From positions 62,001-126,000 of the forward strand of contig PTFA01000304.1 of assembly GCA_003342895.1 (NCBI GenBank): 64,000 nucleotides of DNA. The letters are read 5' to 3'. The notes under the pieces were generated by a model. That model was not told the DNA's origin. It was given only the letters and a program-made list of their open reading frames with translations, and ran no database searches. A program made the position numbers and the translations under genes. Origin of the DNA: Casuarius casuarius (Eukaryota; Chordata; Aves; Casuariiformes; Casuariidae). This document shows positions 48,401-58,486 of the stretch, one piece after another. How positions within the stretch are numbered: the stretch's first letter is position 1; every line of letters begins with the position of its first letter.

Positions 48401-49528
48401 TAATCCAGACTTGAGTAAAATACGTTGTTGAGAATGGGACTCCACTCTAATTAGCAGGATTTGTCCTTTTATAAGCAGAAGCTTCCTGCACAAGCTTCAA
48501 ACACTGCTTTTTACTTGAAATCGTCCTTCCACCACAATGTGAAAGTACTCAAATTACACTATTGGCATTAGCTCAGAGGTAGCTTGTACACCTTTTTCCT
48601 CATTCTCACATTTGTGTAAACACTTGCTTTTTGCTAACCAGTTCTGCCAAATATCTCCAGTGTCATTTAAAGAAGGGAGCAGAGCTGTTCCCACCAAGAC
48701 TGGGCAAAGGTCAGGCCTCTATCTCCTGATCCGTTTCTGAAGAAACGAAATGCTGATGGAATTGCCACGGTTATTAACTTCACACCCCAAGCAATGGGCG
48801 TGCAGGAGTAATGCGCTGGAGCCAGTCTGCAAAGCTGCTGCATGACCTGGGCCTCTGTGGGGTACAGACAGCAAGCAGGGCTTGGACCTGGCACTCCAGC
48901 GGTAGCATTCGTTAGCTTGGCTCCAGGTTCACCTCTCCTGGACTTTGTTAACCCTTGTCTGGGCTGGACACCCCCCCGCCACACACACACACACGCTCCC
49001 CATGTGTGTATACTGAAAGCTTTAGTCATGTATTTTATGGCTTCTACGCTCCTTGTGTGCATCACCAGCACAGCGACAGCTGCAGCTGTTGCCGTATCCG
49101 TTCCTGCCACCGCTAGTAAGGAACAGCCCACTTCAGGCCCATGAACCGCACAGAAACGCTCGTGGAAATGCTGCTGAGTTACTGTGGGGGATTGCAGACC
49201 CAGCAGAGACACCACGGGACCCCAGCGCGCTCTGCCGCGTGCGAATACCCCGGGATCCTTACCAGGAGCCACAGGCCCCGGCTCCACGGGGGCCGTTCCA
49301 CCACCAATCCTGGAAACCCCTGACGTGAGGCTTGAGCGCAGTGTTTGGGAGCAGAGCAGCTGCCCTCTCCCCAGGGCGCTGCGCTCCGGGGCAGACTGCG
49401 CCCTCGGGGCTTGGGACCTGTAGCCCGCCTGGCAGCTGGAGGCCTTGTCCCCGTGGGGAGCAAAGCGCCGCGTGCCCCCGTGCCCCCGCACCTACCGCCA
49501 GGAGAAGCAGCGCAGCGAGTTGCTCCAT
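36257..49528 (-). CDS. CDH26: Cadherin-26 (cadherin-like protein 26), complete, 16 coding exons
   Basis: This is a single-pass cadherin of epithelia. The human protein mediates adhesion, is linked to allergic inflammation, and is reported to bind catenins and integrins. Sixteen exons join in frame to 797 residues, close to recalled human lengths of about 830-850. The signal peptide starts MEQLAALLLLA. The propeptide ends at furin-type RTKR (52-55), giving mature TWVITT with the Trp-2 used in strand-swap adhesion. Four cadherin repeats follow to about residue 490. Next come a Cys-containing membrane-proximal segment (RLCACPDGRTC), a helix at about 617-640, and a tail ending near the conserved LGPKFSALEEIC. 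Diagnostic stretches such as YLISGPGVDEYPEIGLFS and TATGTILLYLSDI match recalled human CDH26. All introns are GT-AG and phases agree at every junction. The gene precedes FAM217B on the same strand, as in human. Some calcium-site motifs are degraded (see findings). Confidence 0.95.
37216..37302 (-). CDS. CDH26: CDH26 exon 15: cytoplasmic tail
   Basis: An 87-bp phase-0 exon (residues 700-728) between TGTCTTTCAG and GTAAGA. It reads DGLYTKYDKTYQIRYLHHIL and continues QTVDKILDQ, which joins KLYDQSKLEDD of the last exon. This aligns with the human tail segment around LNQKLHVANVLEDD. Confidence 0.88.
38329..38400 (-). CDS. CDH26: CDH26 exon 14: cytoplasmic tail
   Basis: A 72-bp phase-0 exon (residues 676-699) with a pyrimidine-rich acceptor (CCCTGTATGCAG) and donor GTAACT. 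It encodes GRLDATDAATLLPVSAEAGK followed by VTVK. It has no recognised domain; its place between two certain exons and its preserved frame support it. Confidence 0.8.
38815..38939 (-). CDS. CDH26: CDH26 exon 13: end of membrane helix and juxtamembrane tail
   Basis: The acceptor is GCTTGTTTCAACAG and the donor is GTAAGC. It encodes residues 634-675. VSIILLCRFYA completes the helix begun in exon 12, and GVQTLITYNEESRKPL matches the juxtamembrane HQTLVMYNAES of human CDH26. It enters in phase 1 and leaves in phase 0. Confidence 0.92.
39476..39494. repeat. Short (TCTG)n tract in CDH26 intron 12
   Basis: Four to five TCTG units (CTGTCTGTCTGTCTG) occur between exons 12 and 13. No functional role is evident. 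Confidence 0.8.
40145..40372 (-). CDS. CDH26: CDH26 exon 12: membrane-proximal domain and start of membrane helix
   Basis: A 228-bp exon, phase 1 to phase 1, giving residues 558-633. LRSLPQGSYLVPFIIRDGQG and the cysteine cluster RLCACPDGRTC match human CDH26 closely. The exon ends inside the hydrophobic run IALMLTALLLLL. Confidence 0.95.
40910..41143 (-). CDS. CDH26: CDH26 exon 11: end of fourth cadherin repeat and linker
   Basis: A 234-bp exon, phase 1 to phase 1. It starts with PPQTATGTILLYLSDISD, the last strand of the fourth repeat, and continues through LDVCDQKN to WKLGRNFG. The usual DxND signature appears as DISDRMP, so the conserved Asn is replaced by Ser. Confidence 0.95.
41393..41535 (-). 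CDS. CDH26: CDH26 exon 10: fourth cadherin repeat
   Basis: A 143-bp exon between TTTCTTTTCAAG and GTAAGT. It encodes YELAHDPAGWMSVDENSGVL and then SVAKEFDQESSYVNNSLYNI, ending HATDDG. This is the DxxSG...DxE core of a cadherin repeat, very close to recalled human CDH26. Confidence 0.96.
42040..42075. repeat. Alternating TA/TG microsatellite in CDH26 intron 9
   Basis: Imperfect alternating purine-pyrimidine tract (ATATATGTGTGTATG and following) that reads almost the same on both strands. Confidence 0.7.
42152..42420 (-). CDS. CDH26: CDH26 exon 9: third to fourth cadherin repeat
   Basis: A 269-bp exon from GGGGTTTTCAG to donor GTAAGT, ending in phase 2. It carries PLSYEKNSEKRLVISVENEE, then HAPQFHPPILIVQKEDQMKP and the loop YPDDVPRKM. 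The inter-repeat calcium linker reads LQSQHAP where human has TDANDPP, so its acidic ligands are missing. Confidence 0.95.
42623..42808 (-). CDS. CDH26: CDH26 exon 8: third cadherin repeat
   Basis: A 186-bp phase-0 exon with a strong pyrimidine tract (TTTCCCCTCCCAG) and donor GTAATG. It encodes residues 281-342, including VEDEDS and the highly conserved TDPETNEGILSIIK. Confidence 0.95.
44403..44531 (-). CDS. CDH26: CDH26 exon 7: second to third cadherin repeat
   Basis: A 129-bp phase-0 exon (residues 238-280) between TTTTTTGTTTTTCAG and GTGAGA. FKLLVEASDHGAPQQSSTAT is a typical last-strand region. The linker EDANNHLPVF keeps DANN instead of the usual DxND; human has a similarly altered linker here. 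Confidence 0.93.
44690..44856 (-). CDS. CDH26: CDH26 exon 6: second cadherin repeat
   Basis: A 167-bp exon from CATCCTAG to donor GTGATG. It contains the calcium-binding LDKDEEGTDNS and the repeat core DATTGLILLSGCLHYE, closely matching human RLSGEIRLSGCLDYE. It enters in phase 1 and leaves in phase 0. Confidence 0.95.
45553..45700 (-). CDS. CDH26: CDH26 exon 5: first to second cadherin repeat
   Basis: A 148-bp exon from CTCATTTAG to GTAGGT. It carries the canonical linker VKDVNDNAPEF between repeats 1 and 2, followed by KKEFNISIREHHSKG. This is the best-preserved calcium linker in the protein. It ends in phase 1. Confidence 0.96.
46936..47097 (-). CDS. CDH26: CDH26 exon 4: first cadherin repeat
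   Basis: A 162-bp phase-0 exon (residues 79-132) between TTTTCAAAAG and GTAAAC. It includes YLISGPGVDEYPEIGLFSIE and HRAIDREKTPSF. The DRE motif supplies calcium ligands, and the stretch is nearly identical to recalled human CDH26, making this the strongest orthology evidence. Confidence 0.96.
47645..47767 (-). CDS. CDH26: CDH26 exon 3: propeptide cleavage site and mature N-terminus
   Basis: A 123-bp phase-0 exon. It encodes LDGLRPLRRTKR, the furin-type site, then TWVITTIIVQEEEKGPFPK. Two AGs lie seven bases apart at the acceptor (CCAATAG and TGGCTAG). Only the first keeps the reading frame from exon 2, so it is chosen. Confidence 0.92.
47852..47929 (-). CDS. CDH26: CDH26 exon 2: propeptide
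   Basis: A 78-bp phase-0 exon after CTTCTCTTTTGTAAG, with a weaker donor (GTTTGT). It encodes VTAANSFSHEAENFRLRQAI followed by QKKSIQ, a polar propeptide segment. The frame is preserved on both sides. Confidence 0.8.
49496..49528 (-). CDS. CDH26: CDH26 exon 1: start codon and signal peptide
   Basis: ATG at 49528 in a CpG-rich context gives MEQLAALLLLA up to donor GTAGGT. Joined to exon 2 (VTAANS), it makes a normal signal peptide. It lies about 1.6 kb upstream of exon 2, and no competing start with a hydrophobic leader was found. Confidence 0.8.
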
Positions 49529-49544
49529 GGGGGCGCAGAGGCCA

Positions 49545-49580
49545 GTGCGGAGCCGGGTGCGGAGCCGGGTGCGGAGCCGA
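49545..49580. repeat. 12-bp GC-rich tandem repeat (3 copies) next to the CDH26 start codon
   Basis: Three head-to-tail copies of GTGCGGAGCCGG (the last ends in A) occupy 49545-49556, 49557-49568 and 49569-49580. On the CDH26 strand they lie just upstream of the ATG, in 5' UTR or core promoter. Confidence 0.95.
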
Positions 49581-49780
49581 GTGGGTGCCCGTGGGGCCGC
49601 GGAGCCCGGGGAGGGCCCGGCCGCACCCCAGCGTCCGCCCGCCCGCGAGCAGCGCGGAGCCGTGGGAGGGACTGGGGCCATGCCAGGGCCACCTGCTCCG
49701 TGGGCACCTCCTCCTCGGCTCCTCGGTGCGTCGCAGGCCTGGCCCGCGGCAGCAGCTNGCAGGCAGCGTTCAGCAGTCCC

Positions 49781-51277
49781 CGCTCCCCTCTTGTCGGCCT
49801 TGATGATATTTTTACCTTGGTGCTGGGGCACAAGCTGGCTACCCCGATGGCGATTCCCAGGGTATATTGACTGTGCTGGTATCCATGGGGGTCCTGCCAG
49901 TCTGGGTTCCCCTATTTCAAACAAGTTAGGCAACACCAAACTGTGTTTCACACACGGGAGCTGTGTCTCGTCCCTTCACAAAAGCTACAGCAATGTATCT
50001 CCTCTAGTACCAACGCCTCTTTGATGCAGAACAGGCCTCAGTTAGTTAGAGATGCTCTCAGCCCAGCTGTTCTCCTTGGCAGGATACAGTGAATTCCCCC
50101 CAAAGCCATCTGAAACACAGAGGTGAGAACAGAGTGCGCTGACGTACGCTGCGCTCCCGTTCTGCCCGGCTGACGAGGGGAACCTTTCGGTTCTTCCATG
50201 TGCCAGTCCAGAGGGCACAGAGTAGGATTTTGGATGCTCTCATTTGAGTTGTTCCTGGGAATTGTGTACAATTGGGTTGCTTATTACAGCAAAATCTATT
50301 TTCACTGTTCCTCACTATTATCGCTCTTTCACTATTTCTGTTTTTACTCTGTAGTTACCTATGGTTCCACAGGCATTAGAGCTGCTCCAGAGAAAAGCAG
50401 GTATTTCTGCCCAGCAGACAGAACAGGAACAAAATGAAACTCTATTCTGTAATACGGAAATGACTCAAAGGAAAGCTCAGCTCCCCTTTGGTGTTTTTAT
50501 TTTTTTCTTCCCCAGTTGCTTTGTAATTGGCACCTCCAGTATCGGTCAAATCAAATGTGTCATTACTGCACTTTTATGGCCATTATACAGCTATAATAAA
50601 ACAGGCAGCTTCCGTGAAAGAGTTATTTGGAAATGTGATTTCCTGGTAACTGCAGTTATTTAGAAAAATACAAACATATTACTTCGTATTTAATGGTGAC
50701 ACGCTATTACAAATACTTCTGATATATGCAGTACCCTGAACAATTCTTATCTGTCATAACCATGACAGTTACTATTATATTACTTAAGACTTTGGAACAA
50801 GTTCTGAAAAGGTTACTTAAACACTAGATTGTTCTGTGCAACCTATTAAGCAAGTATGAACTTGCATACCTGAAGCAGAAGTTTATGCACAACTTGTGAA
50901 CTGTTATAAACAAAAAACCCAGAGAGAATTAGNAAATTTAAAATTAAGCTTTGTAACATTGTGTAAAAAGAAGATTTTGAGTCACATAGAGAAAGTGGAG
51001 AATGTCCTTGTTTCTATGAAAACAATTTATTACAGAGTTTCCCTTACTCCTTCTGTATGGCTCTTACTGGGCACAAGGTTTATTATTTTTTAGAACTGGA
51101 AAATAATTTATTTGGGGATGTGGAAGTTGTGAAAGGAAGACTAGGGGAAGAACTGGTCCTCAATTCAGTGAAGAAAAGCTAGCAATAGGTGATGTCAAAT
51201 AGGCCACAATATTTTGAATAAAAGTAAGTGGGGAGGGGAAAAGAAGGAAGGAAGGAAATCTTCACTGATTCACTTTT
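49781..51277. other. Intergenic, upstream of CDH26
   Basis: AT-rich sequence beyond the CDH26 CpG region. No recognisable exon or repeat end. Short open frames lack any domain. Confidence 0.5.
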
Positions 51278-51505
51278 AACAGGATAAGAAGTAACAGGCT
51301 TAAATAGTATAGGATGTGAAGGTTAGACATCAGGAAAACCTCAAATAGTAAGAATAGTGAAACACTGGAGAAATTCCCCACTGCTAGAAGTTCTTCATAA
51401 CTGGCCAAACAGTTGCCAGAGATGGTTTATCCACATTCTGCCTTCAAGTGAACAGGTGAGTTGATCTCAAAAGCTCCCTCCAGAGTATTTTCTGTGATTC
51501 TGTGA
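51278..51505 (+). mobile_element. CR1-type LINE 3' end
   Basis: Matches the ordered CR1 3' consensus: AAGAAGTAACAGGCTTAAA, TTAGACATCAGGAAAAC, AGAATAGTGAAACACTGGAG, then CCAGAGATGGTT, AAAAGCTCCCTCCAG and terminal GATTCTGTGA, resembling the ATTCTRTGA end repeats of this family. It is truncated at the 5' side and diverged, so it is an old insertion. No coding part of the element is present. Confidence 0.85.
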
Positions 51506-54500
51506 ATACATTGAAGTAAATGGAATCAATAATTTAGAACATGTGAATGAAATTCAGAGATACAGCATGGGAGCTGGGCCATTAACTATCAGTGGCTGCT
51601 AACCAAGGGGGGTTTATGGATATGGATCGGGAACTTCTCTTCCACAACCCTTCTTCTATATGAACATCTAAAGCTGGATACCCAGTACAGCATGAGCACA
51701 AAGGACACGGGCATTATGGAACGTAGCTAATTTAGCAATTTCCACCCCAGAGGTTCAGACAGGGGCGAGTGGCTCCTTTTCAGTCCAGGGCAAACTGATA
51801 CCTATCTAAGTAAACTGAGAAGGGAACTGATAAGTAAAATTTATAGCCTTAAGCTTCATTATACTTAGTGCAATTTCCCTGAAGTGATTGAGTTGATTAA
51901 TACCACATTTGAAAAAGCCTATTCTGGGTTGTTGGTTACATTTTCCCTGGAAAAGCTGTATCATCTCTTTTATTCTGATTATAAATTCTTGTGTGATACC
52001 TCACAAAGGAGTTTTGTAATGTTTAATTTAAAAATTATGGGACAGTGTTTCAGAATAGGAAAGCAAAGGGATTCTTCAGAAATAAGAACGCCATTTTTTC
52101 CCTTTGAATCGCACTCCCTGTTTCCCCTTTAGTCTGAGCTGAACATATGAACAGCCATGTTTGAAATTAAGTAAAATGCATTTGTCCATCTAAGCAACAT
52201 GAGAAAGTGGTGAATACCCCAGTGCTGCAAGCATTTACCCACGTCTCTGCTGTCTTCATTGGATCAGGATCTAAGTATCCTGGAGATTATAACAGAGAAT
52301 GTGAAATGCATTAATTACTTTTTTTAAAATCTCTCTCTGGAGAGAGAGGGGGAGAGAAGGAAAGATGGAGAGAGNGGGAGAGGGGAGAGAGAGAGTCTCN
52401 ATATGATGAAGTATGGTCTGTGTGTATTTTCATGTATTATGATGCCTTAAAACAGCAATTACAGAAGTAACTGCCGTGTGCAATAGAAATAATCATATAG
52501 CTTTTAACTAGCGAGCTTGGCTGTCAGGAGGGCTAGAGCTGAGGTACCCTGGAGCTGAGCTTCCTAGGCTGCTGTAACAGAATTTTTTTGAAAGAAAAAT
52601 TCACAGGTGCCATCTTGTGGATGATCCAAAAAATACATGTAAGTAATAAAAATGCAGTATCTCACTTTATTAATGAAGTAAATAGTAACTTTTGAGTTAC
52701 AAGATGACTTTCCAGTGAAATTACTAGGGGAAAATAAAAAAAGAGAGAAATTTAGAATAAATAAGAACACATGATTACCANACATCAAAAGCTGAGCTAC
52801 CCAATTATCACTTAACAGCATTCCAGTCTTTTTGGACAGGGTGGTGTGTTTAATTATTTTCTGCAAGAAAACCCACTAATGCCAATGGGAGCNACAAAGG
52901 CTCAATACCTTTGCAAAGCACGCCAGAAAATTACGCCATAGGCAGTTCTGTACTGTAGAATTTTAATGACCGAAAAAACTCCCATCAAAATATTCTCTAT
53001 CTCATAACAAGATTCTTTAAACAGCAAATGCAAGNTATAAATTGCCTCAAACAACACTAAATGATGCACAGAAAGGGAGCATGCAAGGACAGGATTAAGG
53101 CATAATTAAGAAGTCTGAAGTCAAATAGTCTAGTCCCAGAATATAAACGTCATCATCGCGTGCAACATTATTGCCCCTGTGCCACCACGCGGGGCACAGG
53201 TCAGCGGGAAGCAGCAGAGGCATAGTTAGCACACACGCTAATGGTAGGGCTGGGAGCTACGGTCACAACATCTTGGGAGAGGCAGTGGTGGGGGACGAGA
53301 GCTCCCAATAAGCTGTGGCAACCCATTTGCTCTAAACTCACAGGAGCTGAGGCCTCCTGTCTTACTCGCAAGGAATACTGAGCCTTTTGCCTTTTCCAGA
53401 AGCGGTGTCACCCCACTACTGCTGAATTCTTACCAGGAAACATAATNTCTCATTTGGAAAGAAAAACACAATCTGCTTTACCAGCCTTAAGAGGTGGACA
53501 CCCATGATTCAGGAGAGTGAACCAGNGGTAGGGACTGATCTGAGTCTTCCTTGCAAGTCTCTGCCACATGAGGAAGATGATTCTACATCACACTCGAAGC
53601 CCCCTTTCCCAGGAGGTTAAATATCACTCACACAAATGCTTTGGAGCATAACTTCTCAGTGAATAACTGCAAAAGCTTGAGTTCTTACAAAACGAGGATT
53701 GGGAGACNTTGTGCATAAACATCAGTCTTTAACTGAAAGCTACCACAAGGTGGGGAACAACCCTCTAAGTGACCACAGTATTTCACTGCAGATGATACAG
53801 GCAACAGAGAGAAAAGAAACATGTAAAGGGAAGAACTCTATTGTTTTAAAATTCTTAGTGTTAAGCATTAATAATAGGGTATAGCACTAGTAAGGAAAAT
53901 GGTGTGTATATATTTGGGAGCAAAATTCTGTTTTGTTGCATCTTTGTAACAGGGTAATTTCACTGAAAACAGTTATTCAAAGTTTATACTAGTGTAACTG
54001 AAGTAGAATCTAGCTATTTTGTTTAAAATGCAACCTGAGTGTATTAGCTCTGTAGGCAGTACTACAGAACATTAAACCTTTAAATTACCTAGAAAAGAGA
54101 ATTGCGCCAATTAAATATCTCAAATCGCAGGAAAATTGTTCTTCAAAAATACCGTGAATGTTAGGGTTAGACACACAAGAATGTATCATCATATTGTTAA
54201 GTACAGTGAGGAAAAATATAAATAACCACACAAACATTGTCCTGTGGAAGTATTTTAATTCCAAACAGAANGTACTTGACGTAACAAACTTTTCTGCTAT
54301 ATTCAAAGGTGTTTTTAAAGACAACATCCATGAATACAAAATGAAGGAAAAGTTAACCTTAGTCCTCATCATAAAAGGAACTCTTTTCATCTATAAACCC
54401 AGGACATGGACAACTTAGAATAGAACCAAAAGCGCTGCAGGATAAAATCCAACCCTTGTGAGCCTGCTTATTGTAAGAGCTGTTTATTAAGCCTAACACA

Positions 54501-54600
54501 GAATTTGTATTTCCNTATACGAATAGAGGGGACTGTGTAAGAAGTACCAAATCGTCAATGAACAGAAATTAGACTGGTGTGATTACCAGGCAAGACAAAC
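51506..54600. other. Intergenic DNA between CDH26 and FAM217B
   Basis: No exon is recognised. It includes a CT/GA-rich tract at 52330-52400 and scattered single ambiguous bases. Confidence 0.45.
52331..52400. repeat. CTCTCTC/GAGAGAG hairpin and GA-rich tract
   Basis: CTCTCTCTGG AGAGAGAG forms a perfect inverted repeat at its start and passes into an impure purine tract (GGGGGAGAGAAGGAAAG and more), ending in GAGAGAGAGTCTC. Two single Ns fall within it, consistent with difficult sequencing. Confidence 0.8.
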
Positions 54601-57294
54601 TTACCAGATCAGAGCTCAATGTTTAACAACTGTTCAGATTTATTTAAGTAGCATCAACATCTTTGCCTACTTAACTTTTCAGTCCCCAAGAACAGATTCA
54701 TGTCCTTCAGACCATAAGCAGTACATTAAAATAAAACTTTCCAATTCCATAGGTTTGTGAGAAAAACCTCTCAGTGCCAATCACCTTTGCTCTGTTCAAG
54801 GCAGTCTGAAACACTACTTATTTTTTAAGAACTGACCATGCAAAATGTGCATCTGCAAGCTTTCCTTGTAACTTAGGGAAACGCCAATATGGAGCAAATT
54901 TTCAGAAGAAAATTCAGTATACACTAATATTCAGTGCTATAATAACATGCTAATTAATTACTACTTCTACCAAATTTGTTTAGAAAAACTTGCCATGTTG
55001 ATTATGGACTTGATCCTGTTCACTTTGCTTTTGATGCTTCTAATAGTGCACCAAAATAGGGCACTAATAATTGTGCTTATTAGCAACAGCAGTTCAAACT
55101 TCCACTACTGAATCAGGAAAACTTGCATAATGAAAGCTTGCAAGAGTTGGCCAAAGCTTGAAATTCAAGCATTGGATGCAGGACCCTTTGATCCAAAAAA
55201 GCTGACCTACATGATGAGTCTGAAACAAGTGAACAGAAGCACGTGCTACTGCTCTGCAGTTGCTGGTAACTGAATGTCGTCCTCTTTAGTGTCACCACAC
55301 CTCTGACACAGCCAATTTATTTGATCATTGAGCATGTCAGATTAAGCCTCACTTTAATTGCATAGAACAGAATGTACATGCAACTACAATTAGTTTTTAA
55401 CTGTAATGTAACAAACACTGAATATGTAAATATAATACTGTATATTAAATTTCTTTCCTTTATCAATTTAAAATTTCACATTTGGTCTCGAAAAAGCCAC
55501 TAAAAATATTTCTTAAACTATTCCTGAGCACTGTTTTTTATGTACTGTAAAATACTCTAGTTTATTACTACATTTATTATCGCATTTTAAATTACATTAA
55601 ATCCATGCTTTGAAATTTTACAAAGCTGAAGATCAGGTAGGCACAATGAAAGAACAGAAACAGCTAAGCATCTTACAACCAAGATGAGATCAACCAATAA
55701 AAGTGCAATTTAACTATATACATAATTTAGTATTTGCTATTTTTTCATTTTACAACACAATGGGAAGGATCCACTTGAAAAGTCTGGTCTGTCAGACCTC
55801 AGCTCACTTCTCATAAATAGTTCACTGTGACANGTGGCTGAGAATGAAGTTAATGCTGCTCAATAAATATTTCATTTAAAAAATGAAAAGCAAAACATTC
55901 TCTAGCATTTCTTCTTTATTTTAATAGGATCATGTCCCTAGCTGCTGTAATTGAATAGAAACTGTAGCAGACAAACTGCCGCTTGAATTCACAGTACTCA
56001 CTCAACTATCTTTCATATTTCTTGTATCTCACAGGCAGAAGAACAAACAGAGAGTCCAAGAACAGGACATATTGCACATATTGCCTAGGTGATCAGCTGT
56101 TAGTTCACTTCTATAACATTCACATTCCTCTTTCTGAAGCAAAGAATCTAACTAAAATGGGAACCTTAGAATCTGAATTAGTGTAAATTTTATCCGTACC
56201 TTGTCTTGGGAAATGGTCAAACTACTCTACTGAACTCAGTTTGCTTCCCAAACGTGAAGAAAATGTGAAGTATTCATTGACTCTCTTGATGTAGCTTGTA
56301 AGAGACTGTGACTGGATTTTGACGAGATCAAGATGTCATTTCACAGCAAGCGTATACACATGCAGTAGAGAAAGCACATACCAAATACTAGCAGAATTGG
56401 GTGCAGAGCGGTCAAGGAAAATAAAGTGCAACTTCAACTTGCATTGCCATCACTANGAGCTGAAAATATAGAAGAACTTTCAAGATTGGGACCTTTGTAA
56501 CAACAACCAGGAATTTAATTATTTGGTCTAAACGAAAATAAGCATCAAGACTTACAAAATGAACTGAAGGAAAGCTGTTTGTAAACACAGTGAAGGTTTC
56601 TGGATACAAAAATATGCATTCTGTGTTCTTAATCTTTCACTACTGAAGCTATCTATTCCCTAATAATTTTCTTTAATAGAAACCTCTGTGCATTAAAACA
56701 TTTCAAAACATTCTCTCCATTCTTCTTCCTATCTAAAAAAAAATCCAATTCATTATCTTCTATCAAGAATTAGAGAGAGTAACTTTGCATAGATAAGCCT
56801 GGCCTGTTCCATTATTTTATAAAAACAGTTCAGCCCTTTTCCATCAGAAAAAAAAAAAAAACACTATCAAACCCGTCTCACAAAATAGCACATCTGCTCA
56901 AGAAAAAGAGCATAGATCTTGTTCTCCTCTCAAATACACCAAGGTAAGCAGAAGAAACACCACAAACTTCGACAGAGTTACAGTGGTGCTAATAGGAAAT
57001 TTTATAATTAAATATTTCTCTAAACTTGCTTATTTAGCTAGTGTTATCTTCATTTAGCAATCGTAAATATTTTTGAGGAAAGACCANTGGAAGACATTTG
57101 CCTTCAAGGAAAAGATTCCTGATGGCCTTGCTGGTTTATGATCAAATATATTGAATTGAATAGTGCTGATTTAGAACAACGCATCAAGAACATATTTTCC
57201 TCAAGATCTTCCTATGAAGAAAACATGACCCTTCTACATGGCCAAATGCTTTCTAGCNGTCAAGAAGCATCAACATTTACTAATGATTTTTTTT
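54600..57294 (-). other. Probable FAM217B 3' UTR and flank
   Basis: AT-rich sequence downstream of the FAM217B stop. Several minus-strand AATAAA signals exist (plus-strand TTTATT at 55573-55578, 55561-55566 and 54639-54644). From memory the mammalian transcript has a long terminal exon, so a UTR of 1.7-2.7 kb is plausible, but its end is not determinable here. Confidence 0.35.
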
Positions 57295-58485
57295 TCATTT
57301 AAATTTATGTGATGTTTGCTTCATGCCATTTGTTTTCATTTTCCTGTCCCCTGTTGTTTTTTTGGAAGGAACATTATTACTAGCATTGCCATTTTTCTTT
57401 GGATTTGTACATGCATATGTTTTTAAGCCTTTCATGGGAGCAGCTGAACCATGGAATACAGAGGTCTGCTTAGGGGGTCTGATGTTACCAATGCCTTGAA
57501 TTTTAGAACTGTTCTCAGAGAGCTGCATATTGAGAAGCTGTTGCTTTGCAGTTGGTCTCTTTCTCAACTCACTCCTTACTTCACCAGATTGTCTCTCAGA
57601 TGAAAGTGTACATCCCAGTCTCTCAGAAACTTTCAAGTGACCTGGATGTGCATGTAATTGGCAGTTTTCTTCACAGTATGAGTCTCTCCTGTGACCTGAA
57701 TAGTTTGTGGGGAGCTTTGTAATGCTTTCTTGGGGAATTGCTTGCTTGTTAGGCAAAGGGCTGTGCAATGCTTTGCCTTTGCCGGGGCTTTTTAGGGGAC
57801 GGATGGAGCTGGGAGCAGTCTGAGGTCTGGCTTTTGCTGCCTTTCCTTTCTCATTCTGTACAGTCTGCATTTGCAGCCATTCCAGCTGCACGAGACGATC
57901 AATGTATTTCTCAAGAAATCCTGCTGGCTTGGGTCGAAATTCAGATTTACCCTCTACATTAACAAAGATGGACAGCTGCTTCAAATCCCAGGAGTTGAAA
58001 GGGGGTGGGAGGAAGTCTGGGTAATAATATTCTGATTCTTTAAACCCTGTATCAAGGACATGCTCCAAACAGACCGGATCTATTTCTTCAGCTCTGAGAA
58101 TGAGTTCTGGTGGTGTGCAGGGAGATGGGGGAATGGGAATCCTTTCTGAATCAGAAAGGTCACTGGCACTATCGTCTTCAGCATCTTCTTTAATAATTCG
58201 TACCGATTCAAAATCAAGAAGCATCTCATCTAGAGATGCTTCTTGCCATTTAGAAGAGCATGGACTAGCTTCAGCAACATGGTCTTTATGAGTGTCTTCC
58301 AACTGTTCTTTTTTATTGCAATAAAAATGTTGCATCGGGACATCTTTTGCCCTACTGAAGCTACCTTGTGAGCTGCCCTTAATGCGAGGAGGGATCCTGT
58401 GCAGTACAGATTCACTTTGCTTTCTTTCTGGGACNCTCCTCTTTGGTCCTCGTACTCTGTGCAATGATGTGCAAACACTCATCAT
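57295..58485 (-). CDS. FAM217B: FAM217B, main coding exon (complete to stop)
   Basis: A 396-residue protein of the FAM217 family, known in human as C20orf177; no molecular function is established. The frame runs from tandem ATGs at 58485 and 58482, just inside the exon (acceptor TTTCTTTCTGTTTAG), to TGA at 57297-57295. Diagnostic blocks match recalled human FAM217B: LLDFESVRIIKEDAEDDSAS, the hallmark DLSDSERIPIPPSP, LRAEEIDPV, YYPDFLPPPFNSWDLK, the helical KYIDRLVQLEWLQMQTVQNE, KARPQTAPSS, and the C-terminal KMKTNGMKQTSHKF. The middle and C-terminal parts are polar, Lys/Ser-rich and probably disordered. One ambiguous base (58435) leaves residue 17 unresolved (Ser or Arg). The gene lies between CDH26 and PPP1R3D, as in human, on the same strand as CDH26. 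The first 60 or so residues are poorly conserved, so the exact start is the least certain point. Confidence 0.93.
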   Translation of the reverse strand: MMSVCTSLHRVRGPKRXVPERKQSESVLHRIPPRIKGSSQGSFSRAKDVPMQHFYCNKKEQLEDTHKDHVAEASPCSSKWQEASLDEMLLDFESVRIIKEDAEDDSASDLSDSERIPIPPSPCTPPELILRAEEIDPVCLEHVLDTGFKESEYYYPDFLPPPFNSWDLKQLSIFVNVEGKSEFRPKPAGFLEKYIDRLVQLEWLQMQTVQNEKGKAAKARPQTAPSSIRPLKSPGKGKALHSPLPNKQAIPQESITKLPTNYSGHRRDSYCEENCQLHAHPGHLKVSERLGCTLSSERQSGEVRSELRKRPTAKQQLLNMQLSENSSKIQGIGNIRPPKQTSVFHGSAAPMKGLKTYACTNPKKNGNASNNVPSKKTTGDRKMKTNGMKQTSHKFK

Positions 58486-58486
58486 T

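Larger units (their letters stand above)
49170..49780. promoter_or_regulatory. CpG-rich CDH26 promoter and first exon region
   Basis: About 600 bp of GC-rich, CpG-dense sequence surrounds the CDH26 start codon, with the densest part upstream of the ATG (49530-49740). All six frames are open for long distances here, as expected from composition. The large overlapping open frames on both strands are therefore not called as genes. Confidence 0.6.

Noticed and set aside
48667..49491. 274-residue minus-strand frame in CDH26 intron 1
   Set aside because: Low-complexity translation of a GC-rich region. It begins just downstream of the exon 1 donor, and exon 1 joins exon 2 in frame without it.
49259..50024. 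230-residue frames on both strands over the CDH26 promoter
   Set aside because: Both strands and several frames are open because of CpG-island composition. Only the short MEQLAALLLLA start is supported by splicing.
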